Source: an uncultured Alistipes sp. (GTDB lineage: Bacteria; Bacteroidota; Bacteroidia; Bacteroidales; Rikenellaceae). Taken from it: a DNA stretch of 64,000 nucleotides. The position numbers and the translations under genes are program-made. Below are positions 51,284 through 59,643 of the stretch, in pieces. The notes under the pieces were generated by a model. That model was not told the origin of the DNA. It searched no databases and was given only the letters and a program-made list of their open reading frames with translations. The number at the start of each line of letters is the position of its first letter. Positions within the stretch are counted from its first letter, which is position 1. The DNA lies in NCBI GenBank assembly GCA_937911745.1, contig CALDPX010000059.1:1-64000 (forward strand), in the 5' to 3' direction.

Positions 51284-52471
51284 TTAGTCCAGCGGGTAGG
51301 CGGCGAGGAATATATCCTTTCCTGCCAACTTATCCTTGACTGCCACAAGGTCTGAGAGTCTTACATCGCCCACAATGTAGTTCCACTCCGACGAGGCGTA
51401 GCGTTCCCTAACCTTCGAGAAGTGGATGAGGGTGGAGTCCTCCTCGGTGCGGAAGCGGTAGTAGATGCGGTGGGTGACATCCTCGGTGTGGTGCAATGGC
51501 AAGGAGGTGTTCATACGCTTATACTCGTAGCGGTAGTCGTAGCGGCAAGCGGTAATATCGCTCAGCACCGCAGCACCCGTAGGATGACCGCCTGCACCCC
51601 TACCGAACATAAACTGTTTGTAGTAGTAGCGCCCCTTGATAACAACACCATTAAACTCATCCTCTACACTATATATATATTTATCGCGCGAGATGAGCTG
51701 TGGTACTACCCATAAGTAAACCCCTCCATCGGCAAGTTTCTCAACGTGACCAACGAGTTTTATTCGCCTCTGCTTCTCGGCAGCAAAGCGGATGTCGGCA
51801 TCGTTCATTGTGGAGATGCCGTAGCGGAAAATCTTCTCGGGAGCAACGTATATGCCGAAGGCGTGAATGGTCAGGATGACGAGTTTGAAGAGCGAATCCC
51901 AACCATCGAAGTCGAGCGAGGGGTCACTCTCGGCAAAGCCCAAATCCTGAGCCAACTTCAAAGCCGAGGCGTAGTCCATATTCTCGTTGAAAATCTTCGA
52001 GAGCACGAAGTTTGACGAGCCATTGAGGATACCCTTCACGCTCACCAACAGGTCGTTGTCGTAGTACTCCTCCAAGTTGCGGATGACGGGAATACTGCCA
52101 CACGCCGAAGCGTCGTAGAGGAAAGGTGTGGCGGTCTGCTTGCCGAGTTCGATGAGTTCGGGCAGATGGTAGGCGAGCATCTTCTTGTTGCCGCTCACAA
52201 CGGGCAACTTCTGCTCCAACGAGCGGCGCACAATGCCGTATGCAGCCTCCGCATCGTCAATCAACTCGACAATCATATTTATCTCGGGGTCTGTGAAGAT
52301 GTCCTCTGCATTGTTGGTGAAGTCTGCCTCCACGCCCCTATCTTTTGTCAAATCGCGCACACATATACGCTTAATCCTTACGTCTTTACCTTCAACAGCC
52401 CCCAGCACATCGTACAAGCCGCGACCTACGCTGCCAAAGCCAAATAGACCTATGTTAATCTCCTTCTTCAT
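51284..52471 (-). CDS. hom: Homoserine dehydrogenase
   Basis: The 395-residue protein has the NAD(P) motif IGLFGFGSVGRGLYD, the active region YDASACGSIPVIRNLEEYY, KGILNGSSNFVLSK and GFAESDPSLDFDGWDSLFK (in parts), typical of homoserine dehydrogenase. It lacks a clear C-terminal ACT domain, so feedback control by threonine may be missing. It makes homoserine from aspartate semialdehyde. It is the third gene of the methionine operon, 33 nt after metX. Confidence 0.95.
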   Translation of the reverse strand: MKKEINIGLFGFGSVGRGLYDVLGAVEGKDVRIKRICVRDLTKDRGVEADFTNNAEDIFTDPEINMIVELIDDAEAAYGIVRRSLEQKLPVVSGNKKMLAYHLPELIELGKQTATPFLYDASACGSIPVIRNLEEYYDNDLLVSVKGILNGSSNFVLSKIFNENMDYASALKLAQDLGFAESDPSLDFDGWDSLFKLVILTIHAFGIYVAPEKIFRYGISTMNDADIRFAAEKQRRIKLVGHVEKLADGGVYLWVVPQLISRDKYIYSVEDEFNGVVIKGRYYYKQFMFGRGAGGHPTGAAVLSDITACRYDYRYEYKRMNTSLPLHHTEDVTHRIYYRFRTEEDSTLIHFSKVRERYASSEWNYIVGDVRLSDLVAVKDKLAGKDIFLAAYPLD

Positions 52472-52504
52472 ATATATTTTTTATCTAACGTCTGCGAGTG
52501 TATA

Positions 52505-53512
52505 TTAATTCTCCATAAACTCTTTGATTATGGCATCGAGTTGCTCGTACTCCACCAGAAATCCATCGTGACCAAAGGGCGAGTCTATGAGTCGGTATTC
52601 CACCGAAGGGATATTTTCGACCATAACATCGTGGTCGGCGGGTGGAAAGAGTATGTCACTCGTGATAGCCACCACCAGAGCCTTAGACTTTATACTCTGC
52701 AAAACTTCTTCCACAGAGCCCCTGCCTCGGGCAATGTTGTGCGAATCGACAGCCTCCGAGAGGCGCAGGTAGCAGTGCGCATTGAACCTGCGGCGAAGTT
52801 TCTCGCCCTGATGCTGCTGGTAGGTCGTAGCCCTAAAACCCTTCAACTTCTCGCCATCGGGGTCGGTCTGTGTGGCGTTGTAAGCCTCCGCACCTCGGTA
52901 ACTGAGCAGTGCTATACTTCTCGCCACAGCCATACCTGCTGCACCTGCATCGGGAGCATCCGTATAGAGTGTTGCGTCAGCCTCAATAGCCATCCTCTGC
53001 GACTCGTTGAAGGCTATTGCCCACGCCGAAGAACGAGTACAGGTGGCAATCAGTGCCACACGCTTTGCGAAGTCGGGCTCCACGATTGCCCACTCCATAG
53101 CCTGAAAGCCACCAATAGAACTGCCAATCAATAGTTCTACACGCTCAATGCCCAATCGCTGCGCCAAGTGGCGGTGTACGGCAACCATATCCCTGACGGT
53201 AATCATCGGGAAATCTGCCCCATAGCGTTTGCCTGTGATGGGGTTAGTGCTTACGGGCGAGGTGGTGCCATAGGGCGAGCCTATAAAGTTGGCACATATC
53301 ACAAACCACTTTGCAGGGTCCAGAAAACGCCCCTCCTCAACAGTATGAGGCCACCACTCGGCAACCCTGCTGTCGGCAGTCAGTGCGTGGCACACCCAGA
53401 TGACGTTGTCCCTTGTGGGCGACAGCGTACCATAGGTGGTGTACTCCACCTCAAACGAGGGAAGCACCTCGCCCGACTCTAATGCAAGTGGTATGTCAAA
53501 TCTCTCTTTCAC
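52505..53512 (-). CDS. metX: Homoserine O-acetyltransferase
   Basis: The 335-residue alpha/beta hydrolase has VCHALTADSR, GSPYGTTSPVSTNP, LIGSSIGGFQAMEWA (nucleophile S132) and the late acid/His residues SDILFPP and SPFGHDGFL. It acetylates homoserine with acetyl-CoA. Gene order metY-metX-hom (all minus) places it with its pathway partners. It is 7 nt from metY. Confidence 0.94.
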   Translation of the reverse strand: MKERFDIPLALESGEVLPSFEVEYTTYGTLSPTRDNVIWVCHALTADSRVAEWWPHTVEEGRFLDPAKWFVICANFIGSPYGTTSPVSTNPITGKRYGADFPMITVRDMVAVHRHLAQRLGIERVELLIGSSIGGFQAMEWAIVEPDFAKRVALIATCTRSSAWAIAFNESQRMAIEADATLYTDAPDAGAAGMAVARSIALLSYRGAEAYNATQTDPDGEKLKGFRATTYQQHQGEKLRRRFNAHCYLRLSEAVDSHNIARGRGSVEEVLQSIKSKALVVAITSDILFPPADHDVMVENIPSVEYRLIDSPFGHDGFLVEYEQLDAIIKEFMEN

Positions 53513-53519
53513 TTAATTT

Positions 53520-54806
53520 CTACTTTTCAAATGCAACCGAAAAAGCGTGCTCAAAATCGGCGATTATATCCTCCACATTCTCCAAACCTGCCGAGATACG
53601 CAACAGAGTGGGAGTTACGCCCGCCGAGCGTTGCTCCTCCTCGGAGAGTTGTTTGTGGGTGGTCGATGCAGGGTGGGTAACAACACTCACCGAGTCGCCA
53701 ATCATAGTCATATGCAGAACGAGTTCGAGAGCCTCCACAAACTTGATGGTTGTTTCGAGGTCGCCTTTCAGAACCACCGAGAGGACACCCGAAGAGCCGT
53801 GGCGGAAGTATTTTTGTGCGTTTTTGTAGGAGGGGTGCTCGGGGAAGCCCACCCACTGCACATTATCCACCAAGGGATGCGAGCGGAAGTACTCGGCAAG
53901 ACGTGCGGTACTCTCCACCTCGTGGCGTGTGCGTAGTGCAAGGGTCTGCAAGCCGAGTTGCATCAGGTAGCTATCGAAAGCCGAAGGCGAGCAGCCCAAA
54001 TCCCTTAGTGCATCAACTCGACACTTAACGATGAAAGCCATATTTCCGAATGTCTCAGCCAAAACCAAGCCGTGGTAGCCCTCCGAGGGACCCGACAACT
54101 CGGGGAACTTGCCGTTTTTCCAATTGTAGGTACCGGCATCAACGATAACACCACCCATAGCCGTACCATGACCGTTTATCCACTTTGTGGCACTCTCCAC
54201 AACAATATCGGCACCGTGCTCGATGGGGCGACAGAGGTAGCCACAAGCACCAAAGGTGTTGTCCACAATGAAAGGAATATCCCACTTGTGAGCCAACGCT
54301 GCCAGAGCCTCCAAATCGGGTACCGAGCAGGCAGGATTGCTCATAGATTCCACATAGAGAGCCTTTGTATTCTCGTCAATGAGCCTTTCGAAAGCCTCCA
54401 CAGAGTCATTCTCAGCCCTACGGCAATCTATGCCCATCTTGCGGAATGTAATTTTGAATTGGTTGAATGTTCCGCCATAGAGCAGGGGAGCAGCAACGAT
54501 GTTGTCGCCCGCCTTGCAGAGCGAGGTTATGACCACCAACTGTGCCGACATGCCAGATGATACAGCCAAAGCACCAACGCCCCCCTCCAAAGCCGCTACC
54601 TTCTCCTCATAGGCGTTGCTGGTAGGGTTTTGCAGACGGGTATAGATGTTGCCAAACTGTTTCAGATTGAAGAGGTCGGCAGCATAGTCGCACGTTGGAA
54701 ATTCGTAGGCAGCGGTGGGGTATATTGCTGCACCACGCGAGCAGGTGTCATCACGATGACGACCTGCGTGAATTTGCAGAGTCTCAAAATGTAGTTTCTT
54801 GTCCAT
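53520..54806 (-). CDS. metY: O-acetylhomoserine sulfhydrylase (aminocarboxypropyltransferase)
   Basis: The 428-residue PLP enzyme starts KLHFETLQIHAGRHRD and has the Cys/Met-metabolism PLP motif VESATKWINGHGTAMGGV (lysine of the Schiff base in ATKW), IVDNTFGACGYL and NPACSVPD. The length and sequence fit direct sulfhydrylation of O-acetylhomoserine to homocysteine by sulfide, rather than cystathionine synthesis. First gene of the operon. A minus-strand TACCTTTG element lies about 53 nt upstream. Confidence 0.94.
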   Translation of the reverse strand: MDKKLHFETLQIHAGRHRDDTCSRGAAIYPTAAYEFPTCDYAADLFNLKQFGNIYTRLQNPTSNAYEEKVAALEGGVGALAVSSGMSAQLVVITSLCKAGDNIVAAPLLYGGTFNQFKITFRKMGIDCRRAENDSVEAFERLIDENTKALYVESMSNPACSVPDLEALAALAHKWDIPFIVDNTFGACGYLCRPIEHGADIVVESATKWINGHGTAMGGVIVDAGTYNWKNGKFPELSGPSEGYHGLVLAETFGNMAFIVKCRVDALRDLGCSPSAFDSYLMQLGLQTLALRTRHEVESTARLAEYFRSHPLVDNVQWVGFPEHPSYKNAQKYFRHGSSGVLSVVLKGDLETTIKFVEALELVLHMTMIGDSVSVVTHPASTTHKQLSEEEQRSAGVTPTLLRISAGLENVEDIIADFEHAFSVAFEK

Positions 54807-54858
54807 AACTAACCCATAGTTGTTTCGCCCTCAATAGGCAGATGTATAAATGATACCA

Positions 54859-54866
54859 CAAAGGTA
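54859..54866 (-). promoter_or_regulatory. metY operon promoter -7 element
   Basis: Minus strand TACCTTTG, about 52 nt before the metY ATG. It is divergent from the hydrogenase promoter at 54969. No known methionine riboswitch shape was seen in the short leader. Confidence 0.4.
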
Positions 54867-54968
54867 ATAAAATTATTAAAAAATCTTAATAAATATACTA
54901 CTACTTTCGTTTTATCTCTATTTTTTTGTTATTTGGAAAAAATATGTTGTAATTGGTGGTTGGCAATT

Positions 54969-54998
54969 TTGGCAAAGAGGGGAAAAACATTACCTTTG
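54969..54998 (+). promoter_or_regulatory. Promoter of the [FeFe] hydrogenase gene
   Basis: TTG (54969-54971) and TACCTTTG (54991-54998) are separated by 19 nt. Transcription would start near 55005, 40 nt before the ATG. Confidence 0.6.
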
Positions 54999-55044
54999 TG
55001 GCAAATTAAGAAACCAATTTCTTTGCAAAACTCCATACAAACTT

Positions 55045-56484
55045 ATGAAGCAAGACAAAGTTTTCGATACCAGCGTGCAACTCCTCAAATATAACGTGCT
55101 TAAAGAGGTGGTGCGCAGTGCCTACGAAGGTACACTCGATAGGGCTTACATCGACATTCCAAAGAAAATTTCACCCGGACCCAAGGCCGAACTCCGTTGC
55201 TGCATCTACAAAGAGCGAGCAATTTTGCAGGAGAGGGTGCGTATGGCCTGCGGTGGCGACAAGGACAACCCTAATGTTGTGGAGGTTATCGACATTGCTT
55301 GCGATGAGTGTCCCGCAAAGGGAATTCTTGTTACGCCCGCCTGCCGAGGCTGTATCAGCCACGCCTGCAAGGATGCTTGTCCCAAAGACGCTATCAGTAT
55401 CGTAGGCAAACGCTCGGTAATCGATCACGATAAGTGTATCGAGTGTGGCAAGTGTACCCAAGCGTGTCCCTATGGTGCGATTATCAAACTCTCGCGCCCC
55501 TGTATGCAGTCGTGCAAGGTTAAAGCCATCAGCATAGACTCCGACCAAAAGGCAAAAATCGACAACGACAAGTGTATTATGTGTGGTCAGTGCGTGATTG
55601 CTTGTCCCTTTGGTGCAATGACCGACAAATCGCTTTTGTTGGATATCATCCGTATGTTGCAAAATGCCGAGAAAGAGAACTATAAAGTCTATGCCGTACT
55701 TGCTCCTGCCATCATCAGCCAGTGCCGCTATGGTCGCATAGAGCAGGTAGTTACTGCCATTAAGAAACTCGGCTTCCACGATGTTGTGGAGGTGGCTATG
55801 GGTGCCGATATTACCCTCTACAAAGAGGCTCGCGAGTGGAACGAAAAGAAACTCCTGACCACCTCGTGCTGCCCTTCGTTTGTTAGGTTTATAGAAATCA
55901 ATTTCCCCACGCTCAAAGAGCATATCTCGCACACCCCCTCGCCAATGATTGAGATTGCACGTCTTATCAAGATGAGCGAGCCCAATGCGAAGGTTGTCTT
56001 CATAGGTCCTTGTGCCGCCAAGAAGATGGAGTATACGCTCGAAAAAACGGGCGGTGCTATCGACTCTGTAATGTCGTTCGAGGAGTTGCAGGCATTCCTC
56101 GATGCACGTGATATTGAGACCACCGAGCAAGAGGACACCCCTCTGAACAACGCCTCGTTCTATGGTCGTATCTTTGCCAAAGCGGGCGGTATCGTTCAGG
56201 GACTTTTGGATTTGGCTATGGCGAGTGGCTACGAGGGACTCAAACCCGTCTATATGAGCGGTATTGACGAGTGCCGTATGAATCTTGCCAAACTCAAAGT
56301 AGGCAAGAGTGACTACAACTTCTTTGAGGGTATGATATGCGAGGGTGGCTGTCTGAATGGTCCTTTGTGTATCAACCACGGACCTCGAAATGTTGCTGAT
56401 GTGGATAAATATGGCAATGAGGCGACCGAGAAGACGATTGATGCTTCGGTTAGGTACTGGAAAAATATCACTCAAAGCGAATAG
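55045..56484 (+). CDS. [FeFe] hydrogenase, group B-like
   Basis: The 479-residue protein has an N-terminal domain of about 85 residues and many Cys (CDECP at 86-90, CRGCISHACKDACP at 100-113), two ferredoxin [4Fe-4S] motifs CIECGKCTQACP (131-142) and CIMCGQCVIACP (177-188), and the H-cluster motifs TTSCCPSF (272-279), GPCAAKK (321-327) and CEGGCLNGPLC (432-442). The L1-L3 variants (TSCCPSF, GPCAAKK, EGGCLNG) match group B rather than the classical TSCCPGW/MPC form. Whether it makes, uses or senses hydrogen is unknown. Maturation genes hydEFG are not here. It stands alone with its own promoter. Confidence 0.9.
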   Translation: MKQDKVFDTSVQLLKYNVLKEVVRSAYEGTLDRAYIDIPKKISPGPKAELRCCIYKERAILQERVRMACGGDKDNPNVVEVIDIACDECPAKGILVTPACRGCISHACKDACPKDAISIVGKRSVIDHDKCIECGKCTQACPYGAIIKLSRPCMQSCKVKAISIDSDQKAKIDNDKCIMCGQCVIACPFGAMTDKSLLLDIIRMLQNAEKENYKVYAVLAPAIISQCRYGRIEQVVTAIKKLGFHDVVEVAMGADITLYKEAREWNEKKLLTTSCCPSFVRFIEINFPTLKEHISHTPSPMIEIARLIKMSEPNAKVVFIGPCAAKKMEYTLEKTGGAIDSVMSFEELQAFLDARDIETTEQEDTPLNNASFYGRIFAKAGGIVQGLLDLAMASGYEGLKPVYMSGIDECRMNLAKLKVGKSDYNFFEGMICEGGCLNGPLCINHGPRNVADVDKYGNEATEKTIDASVRYWKNITQSE

Positions 56485-56599
56485 AATACACATCTGAGTC
56501 GTTATTATACTTCGATAAGCGGAGTTCCTCTTTTACGAAGAGTAAACTGAGGACTCCGCTTTCTTGTGTGCCTTGCGTCTATCGTGTTCTATTCGTTTT
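56474..56599 (+). repeat. Dispersed 3'-end stem-loop element, copy D (after hydrogenase)
   Basis: 126 nt. Outer arms 56474-56489 (including the hydrogenase stop codon) and 56584-56599 pair at 16 positions: 14 standard and two G-T. Middle stem AAGCGGAGT.CCTC (56517-56530) with GAGGACTCCGCTT (56549-56561). Inner TTTAC/GTAAA (56532-56536, 56542-56546). TTTCTTGTGTGCC follows. The middle stem differs in sequence from copies A-C but remains fully paired with one bulge. Confidence 0.85.
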
Positions 56600-56669
56600 T
56601 ACCAATAAGCCGAGAGTATAAAACTCGCTCGGAATAGGTGTTTATACACCCATCATAGCGATAAAAAAT

Positions 56670-56702
56670 GAGCGGAGAGCAACCACAAAAATCTCTCCGC
56701 TC
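56670..56702 (-). terminator. Terminator of the large barrel gene
   Basis: GAGCGGAGAG (56670-56679) pairs perfectly with CTCTCCGCTC (56693-56702). A T run (CATTTTTTAT) follows on the minus side. It serves the gene ending at 56752. Confidence 0.8.
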
Positions 56703-56751
56703 TGTCGCACTATGTGCTTTACATAGGTGCGATTTTATTAGTTATTAAGTC

Positions 56752-59607
56752 TTAGTGTGCGTGGTGGGGACCCATACGTCGACCGCCTCCCATACCCATA
56801 TTGTCGAAATCCTTAGCCGATGAACCGCTACCAAAGACTCGGATGTTGTAGACAAACTGCACTGCAACATACCTGCCAATGGCGAGGTTTGTGGTGTTTT
56901 GGATGTAGTTTGCTCCAACCGAACGGCGGAAGTCGCGGTTTTGGTTGAAGATATCGTTGATACCAACACTCAACTCACCTCGCTCATCCTTGAAGAGTTT
57001 TTTGCCAATATACGCATTGCAAAGCAATATCTCTTCGTTGTAGTTGTCCGTAATACCTTTGTATTGGTTGTAGGTGCCGTTTGCGGTGAGTGTAAAGCCC
57101 TTCCAAGCAACCCACTTAAACTCGGCTCTCGCATAATGACTCAGATACTTATTGACCTGAGAGTATATATCCGAAGAGTTGTTGTTTAGTGAGTAACTAA
57201 AATTGTAGGCAAGGGTGAAGTCCAAGTTTTCACTCACGTTGCTACCAATCTGCACTCCCGAAGTGTAGTACTGACCGAGCATAATGTTCAGGTGGTCGTT
57301 GATTTTACTCGGTGTGCTGTTGAAATTGGCATTTAGAGTGAAGGTGATATTGCTCTTCAAAGGTTTCACAGGGAAACCATAACTCATACCCGTAAAGATA
57401 TTCCAACTATCCAATCCGGAGATGTTTTCGTAGGTACTATATGTTTCGCCAGCCGCAAGAGGTTGTCCTGTTACGGGGTTGATAAACGATGGGTTATTCA
57501 TCTGTATCGACGACGAAATAGACCTTGTAGTAGCCCACAATCCACCGTGCAGCATAAATGTTTGTCCCTTCTCGATATTGGTGTTGGTATAGTATACCAT
57601 CATATCATGAGAGTAACTTGGTTTGAGGTGGGGGTTACCAGCCGTATAACTTGTGCCATTTACATCCGTAGCCTCTTGTAATTGACTAATAGAGGGATTT
57701 TGGGTACGAGAACCCATTCTAACCCTCAGCGCATTGGCTTGGTTGAAATTGACCGTCAAATTGCCACGATAGGTGATATCGTGGAAGTTATAATTTTGCG
57801 TGAGTTCATAAGGCAGTGTCTGCACGTTACCCAACGAGGAGTATTGGTACCTTGCCTGCGCATTAAATTTAACTTTGTCGGTCGAAAGGTTGAAACCAGG
57901 ACCCATTCTATGGATCGTATAGCCACTCTCAGAGATGTTCGATAGGAGCGTACCAAGTGCTTCGTCAGGCAAGCCGTTGATGAATACCTGCGTCACTTTG
58001 TTTTGGTTGTCCATGTTGTGACGAAACTCATATTCGACATCTACCTGCATTTTTTCGTTAAGCGGCTCGGTGTAGGTTGCCTCTGCTCTCACCGAACCAC
58101 CTCTGCCAAGGTTTTCTACGATGCTGTTGTAGAGCGAGTCGGTGGGAATAGTGTAATTATAGAACGGTATGTTGTGATATTCGTTGGTGTTCCAATTAAC
58201 CCTCGAATTGACCGTAATGGTTCTGCCGGGCTTTGCAAGGCGCTGGCGATAGAGAGCGAAGATGTTGCCGTATGTACCTATGCGTTCGTCGTGTCTTTCA
58301 GAGGTCATACTCTGCAACATATTACCCGTTGTGGCATTGGAGATATTTTCCGAGCCTTGGGACAGGTTGTCGTACTGCTGCAAACTTGCATTGGCGCGTA
58401 CCATCAGCGAACTCGTTTTGCTGAACTTGTAGTCCAAACGCATATTCAGACGGTGGTTCCAGTTCTCGCTCTCGGAGTTACTTTTGCTCAGTGAGTGTTC
58501 CTTGTAGGAGTCGCTACTGAGGATGGTCTTGTCGGTTGTATTCTCGTTTACGGTGTTGGAGTGGTTGAAGAAATAACTACCCTGCAACTCCAACTTATCC
58601 CATTGGTTTGCGTAGTTTACGCCCACCGATTGAACGGTAGAGATACCCGACATTGGACGCACCATAAAGTTGCGAGCCTGACGCATACCGCCTCCGCCTC
58701 GCATACCTCCTCCACTGCCCGTAGAGGCAGTATTGGAAGAAGATGTAGCACCAACAATATCCTCAAACGAGAAGTTTAGTTGGTTGATATTGTTCGCCAT
58801 AGCGATAATCGAAATCTTCTCGTCGCCATGGAAGATATTTGCATTACCACCCACATTGTATTTGTCAGGGTAGCCATAGGAACCATATACCTTACCAAAG
58901 ACGCTCCTACGCTTGCCGAGTGAGGTCACAATATTGATGGCTTTGTAGCCCTCGCCATCGTCCAAACCCGTAAATTCTGCCTTGTCGGAGAGTTTGTCAT
59001 AGACCTCCACCTTGGCAACCATTTCGGCGGGGATGGTCTTGATGGTTGTTGAAACATCTTCGCCAAAAAACTCTTTGCCATCGACAAAAACTTTTTCGAC
59101 AGTTTCTCCCTGAGCACTCACCGAACCATCGCTACCAACCGTAATGCCGGGCATTTTCGAGAGCAGACCTTCGGCACTTGCATCTCTTACGGTCTTGAAT
59201 GCTGAGGCGTTGTAACTTACGGTATCACCCTTTGTGGAGGTACCCAAAAAACCATTAATCTGAACCTGTTCGATGATGGTTGCGTCTTCCTCCATGAGTA
59301 TGTTGCCAATTCGGTTTTCGCCTACCTTGATTCTTATGCTTTGCTTATAATCCTTGTACCCCAAGTAGGTGATGACCATTTCATACGTTGCAGGCGCAAG
59401 ATTCTTAATCTCAACATTACCCTTATAGCCACTTGTGTAGTACTGTTGTTTGCCGTTGGTGGTGGAGGTTAGTTCGATGACTGCTCCATTAATTCCTTCG
59501 CCACTCTTACTATCTTTGAGAGTTGCTTTAAGAGAACCACTATTTTGGGCAAAGGAGGAACCAATGCCCAAAATAATGCATCCAATTAGCAAAACTATTC
59601 TCTTCAT
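56752..59607 (-). CDS. Large outer-membrane beta-barrel protein, TonB-receptor-like
   Basis: The 951-residue protein has a signal peptide (MKRIVLLIGCIILGIGSSFAQ), a carboxypeptidase-regulatory-like Ig domain (about 22-110; LKATLKDSKSGEGINGAVIELTS in parts: LKDSKSGEGINGAVIELT), a plug-like region (GLLSKMPGITVGSDGSVSAQG) and a large barrel of the OMP_b-brl_3 type from about 290. It lacks a clear TonB box but resembles TonB-dependent receptors without SusD. The tail GGGRRMGPHHAH is His-rich. It lies 36 nt downstream of the Cys-rich lipoprotein gene on the same strand. Confidence 0.88.
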   Translation of the reverse strand: MKRIVLLIGCIILGIGSSFAQNSGSLKATLKDSKSGEGINGAVIELTSTTNGKQQYYTSGYKGNVEIKNLAPATYEMVITYLGYKDYKQSIRIKVGENRIGNILMEEDATIIEQVQINGFLGTSTKGDTVSYNASAFKTVRDASAEGLLSKMPGITVGSDGSVSAQGETVEKVFVDGKEFFGEDVSTTIKTIPAEMVAKVEVYDKLSDKAEFTGLDDGEGYKAINIVTSLGKRRSVFGKVYGSYGYPDKYNVGGNANIFHGDEKISIIAMANNINQLNFSFEDIVGATSSSNTASTGSGGGMRGGGGMRQARNFMVRPMSGISTVQSVGVNYANQWDKLELQGSYFFNHSNTVNENTTDKTILSSDSYKEHSLSKSNSESENWNHRLNMRLDYKFSKTSSLMVRANASLQQYDNLSQGSENISNATTGNMLQSMTSERHDERIGTYGNIFALYRQRLAKPGRTITVNSRVNWNTNEYHNIPFYNYTIPTDSLYNSIVENLGRGGSVRAEATYTEPLNEKMQVDVEYEFRHNMDNQNKVTQVFINGLPDEALGTLLSNISESGYTIHRMGPGFNLSTDKVKFNAQARYQYSSLGNVQTLPYELTQNYNFHDITYRGNLTVNFNQANALRVRMGSRTQNPSISQLQEATDVNGTSYTAGNPHLKPSYSHDMMVYYTNTNIEKGQTFMLHGGLWATTRSISSSIQMNNPSFINPVTGQPLAAGETYSTYENISGLDSWNIFTGMSYGFPVKPLKSNITFTLNANFNSTPSKINDHLNIMLGQYYTSGVQIGSNVSENLDFTLAYNFSYSLNNNSSDIYSQVNKYLSHYARAEFKWVAWKGFTLTANGTYNQYKGITDNYNEEILLCNAYIGKKLFKDERGELSVGINDIFNQNRDFRRSVGANYIQNTTNLAIGRYVAVQFVYNIRVFGSGSSAKDFDNMGMGGGRRMGPHHAH

Positions 59608-59643
59608 CTCGTGTTTGATTAATCCTTAAATCCTCGTAGCAGA

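Noticed and set aside
54807..55044. SAM riboswitch before metY
   Set aside because: The leader is only about 46 nt and does not show the SAM-II pseudoknot pattern or any other SAM-riboswitch landmark that I can recognise.
55171..56493. Long minus-strand frame opposite the hydrogenase
   Set aside because: It is antisense to a gene with ferredoxin and H-cluster motifs and has no domain of its own.
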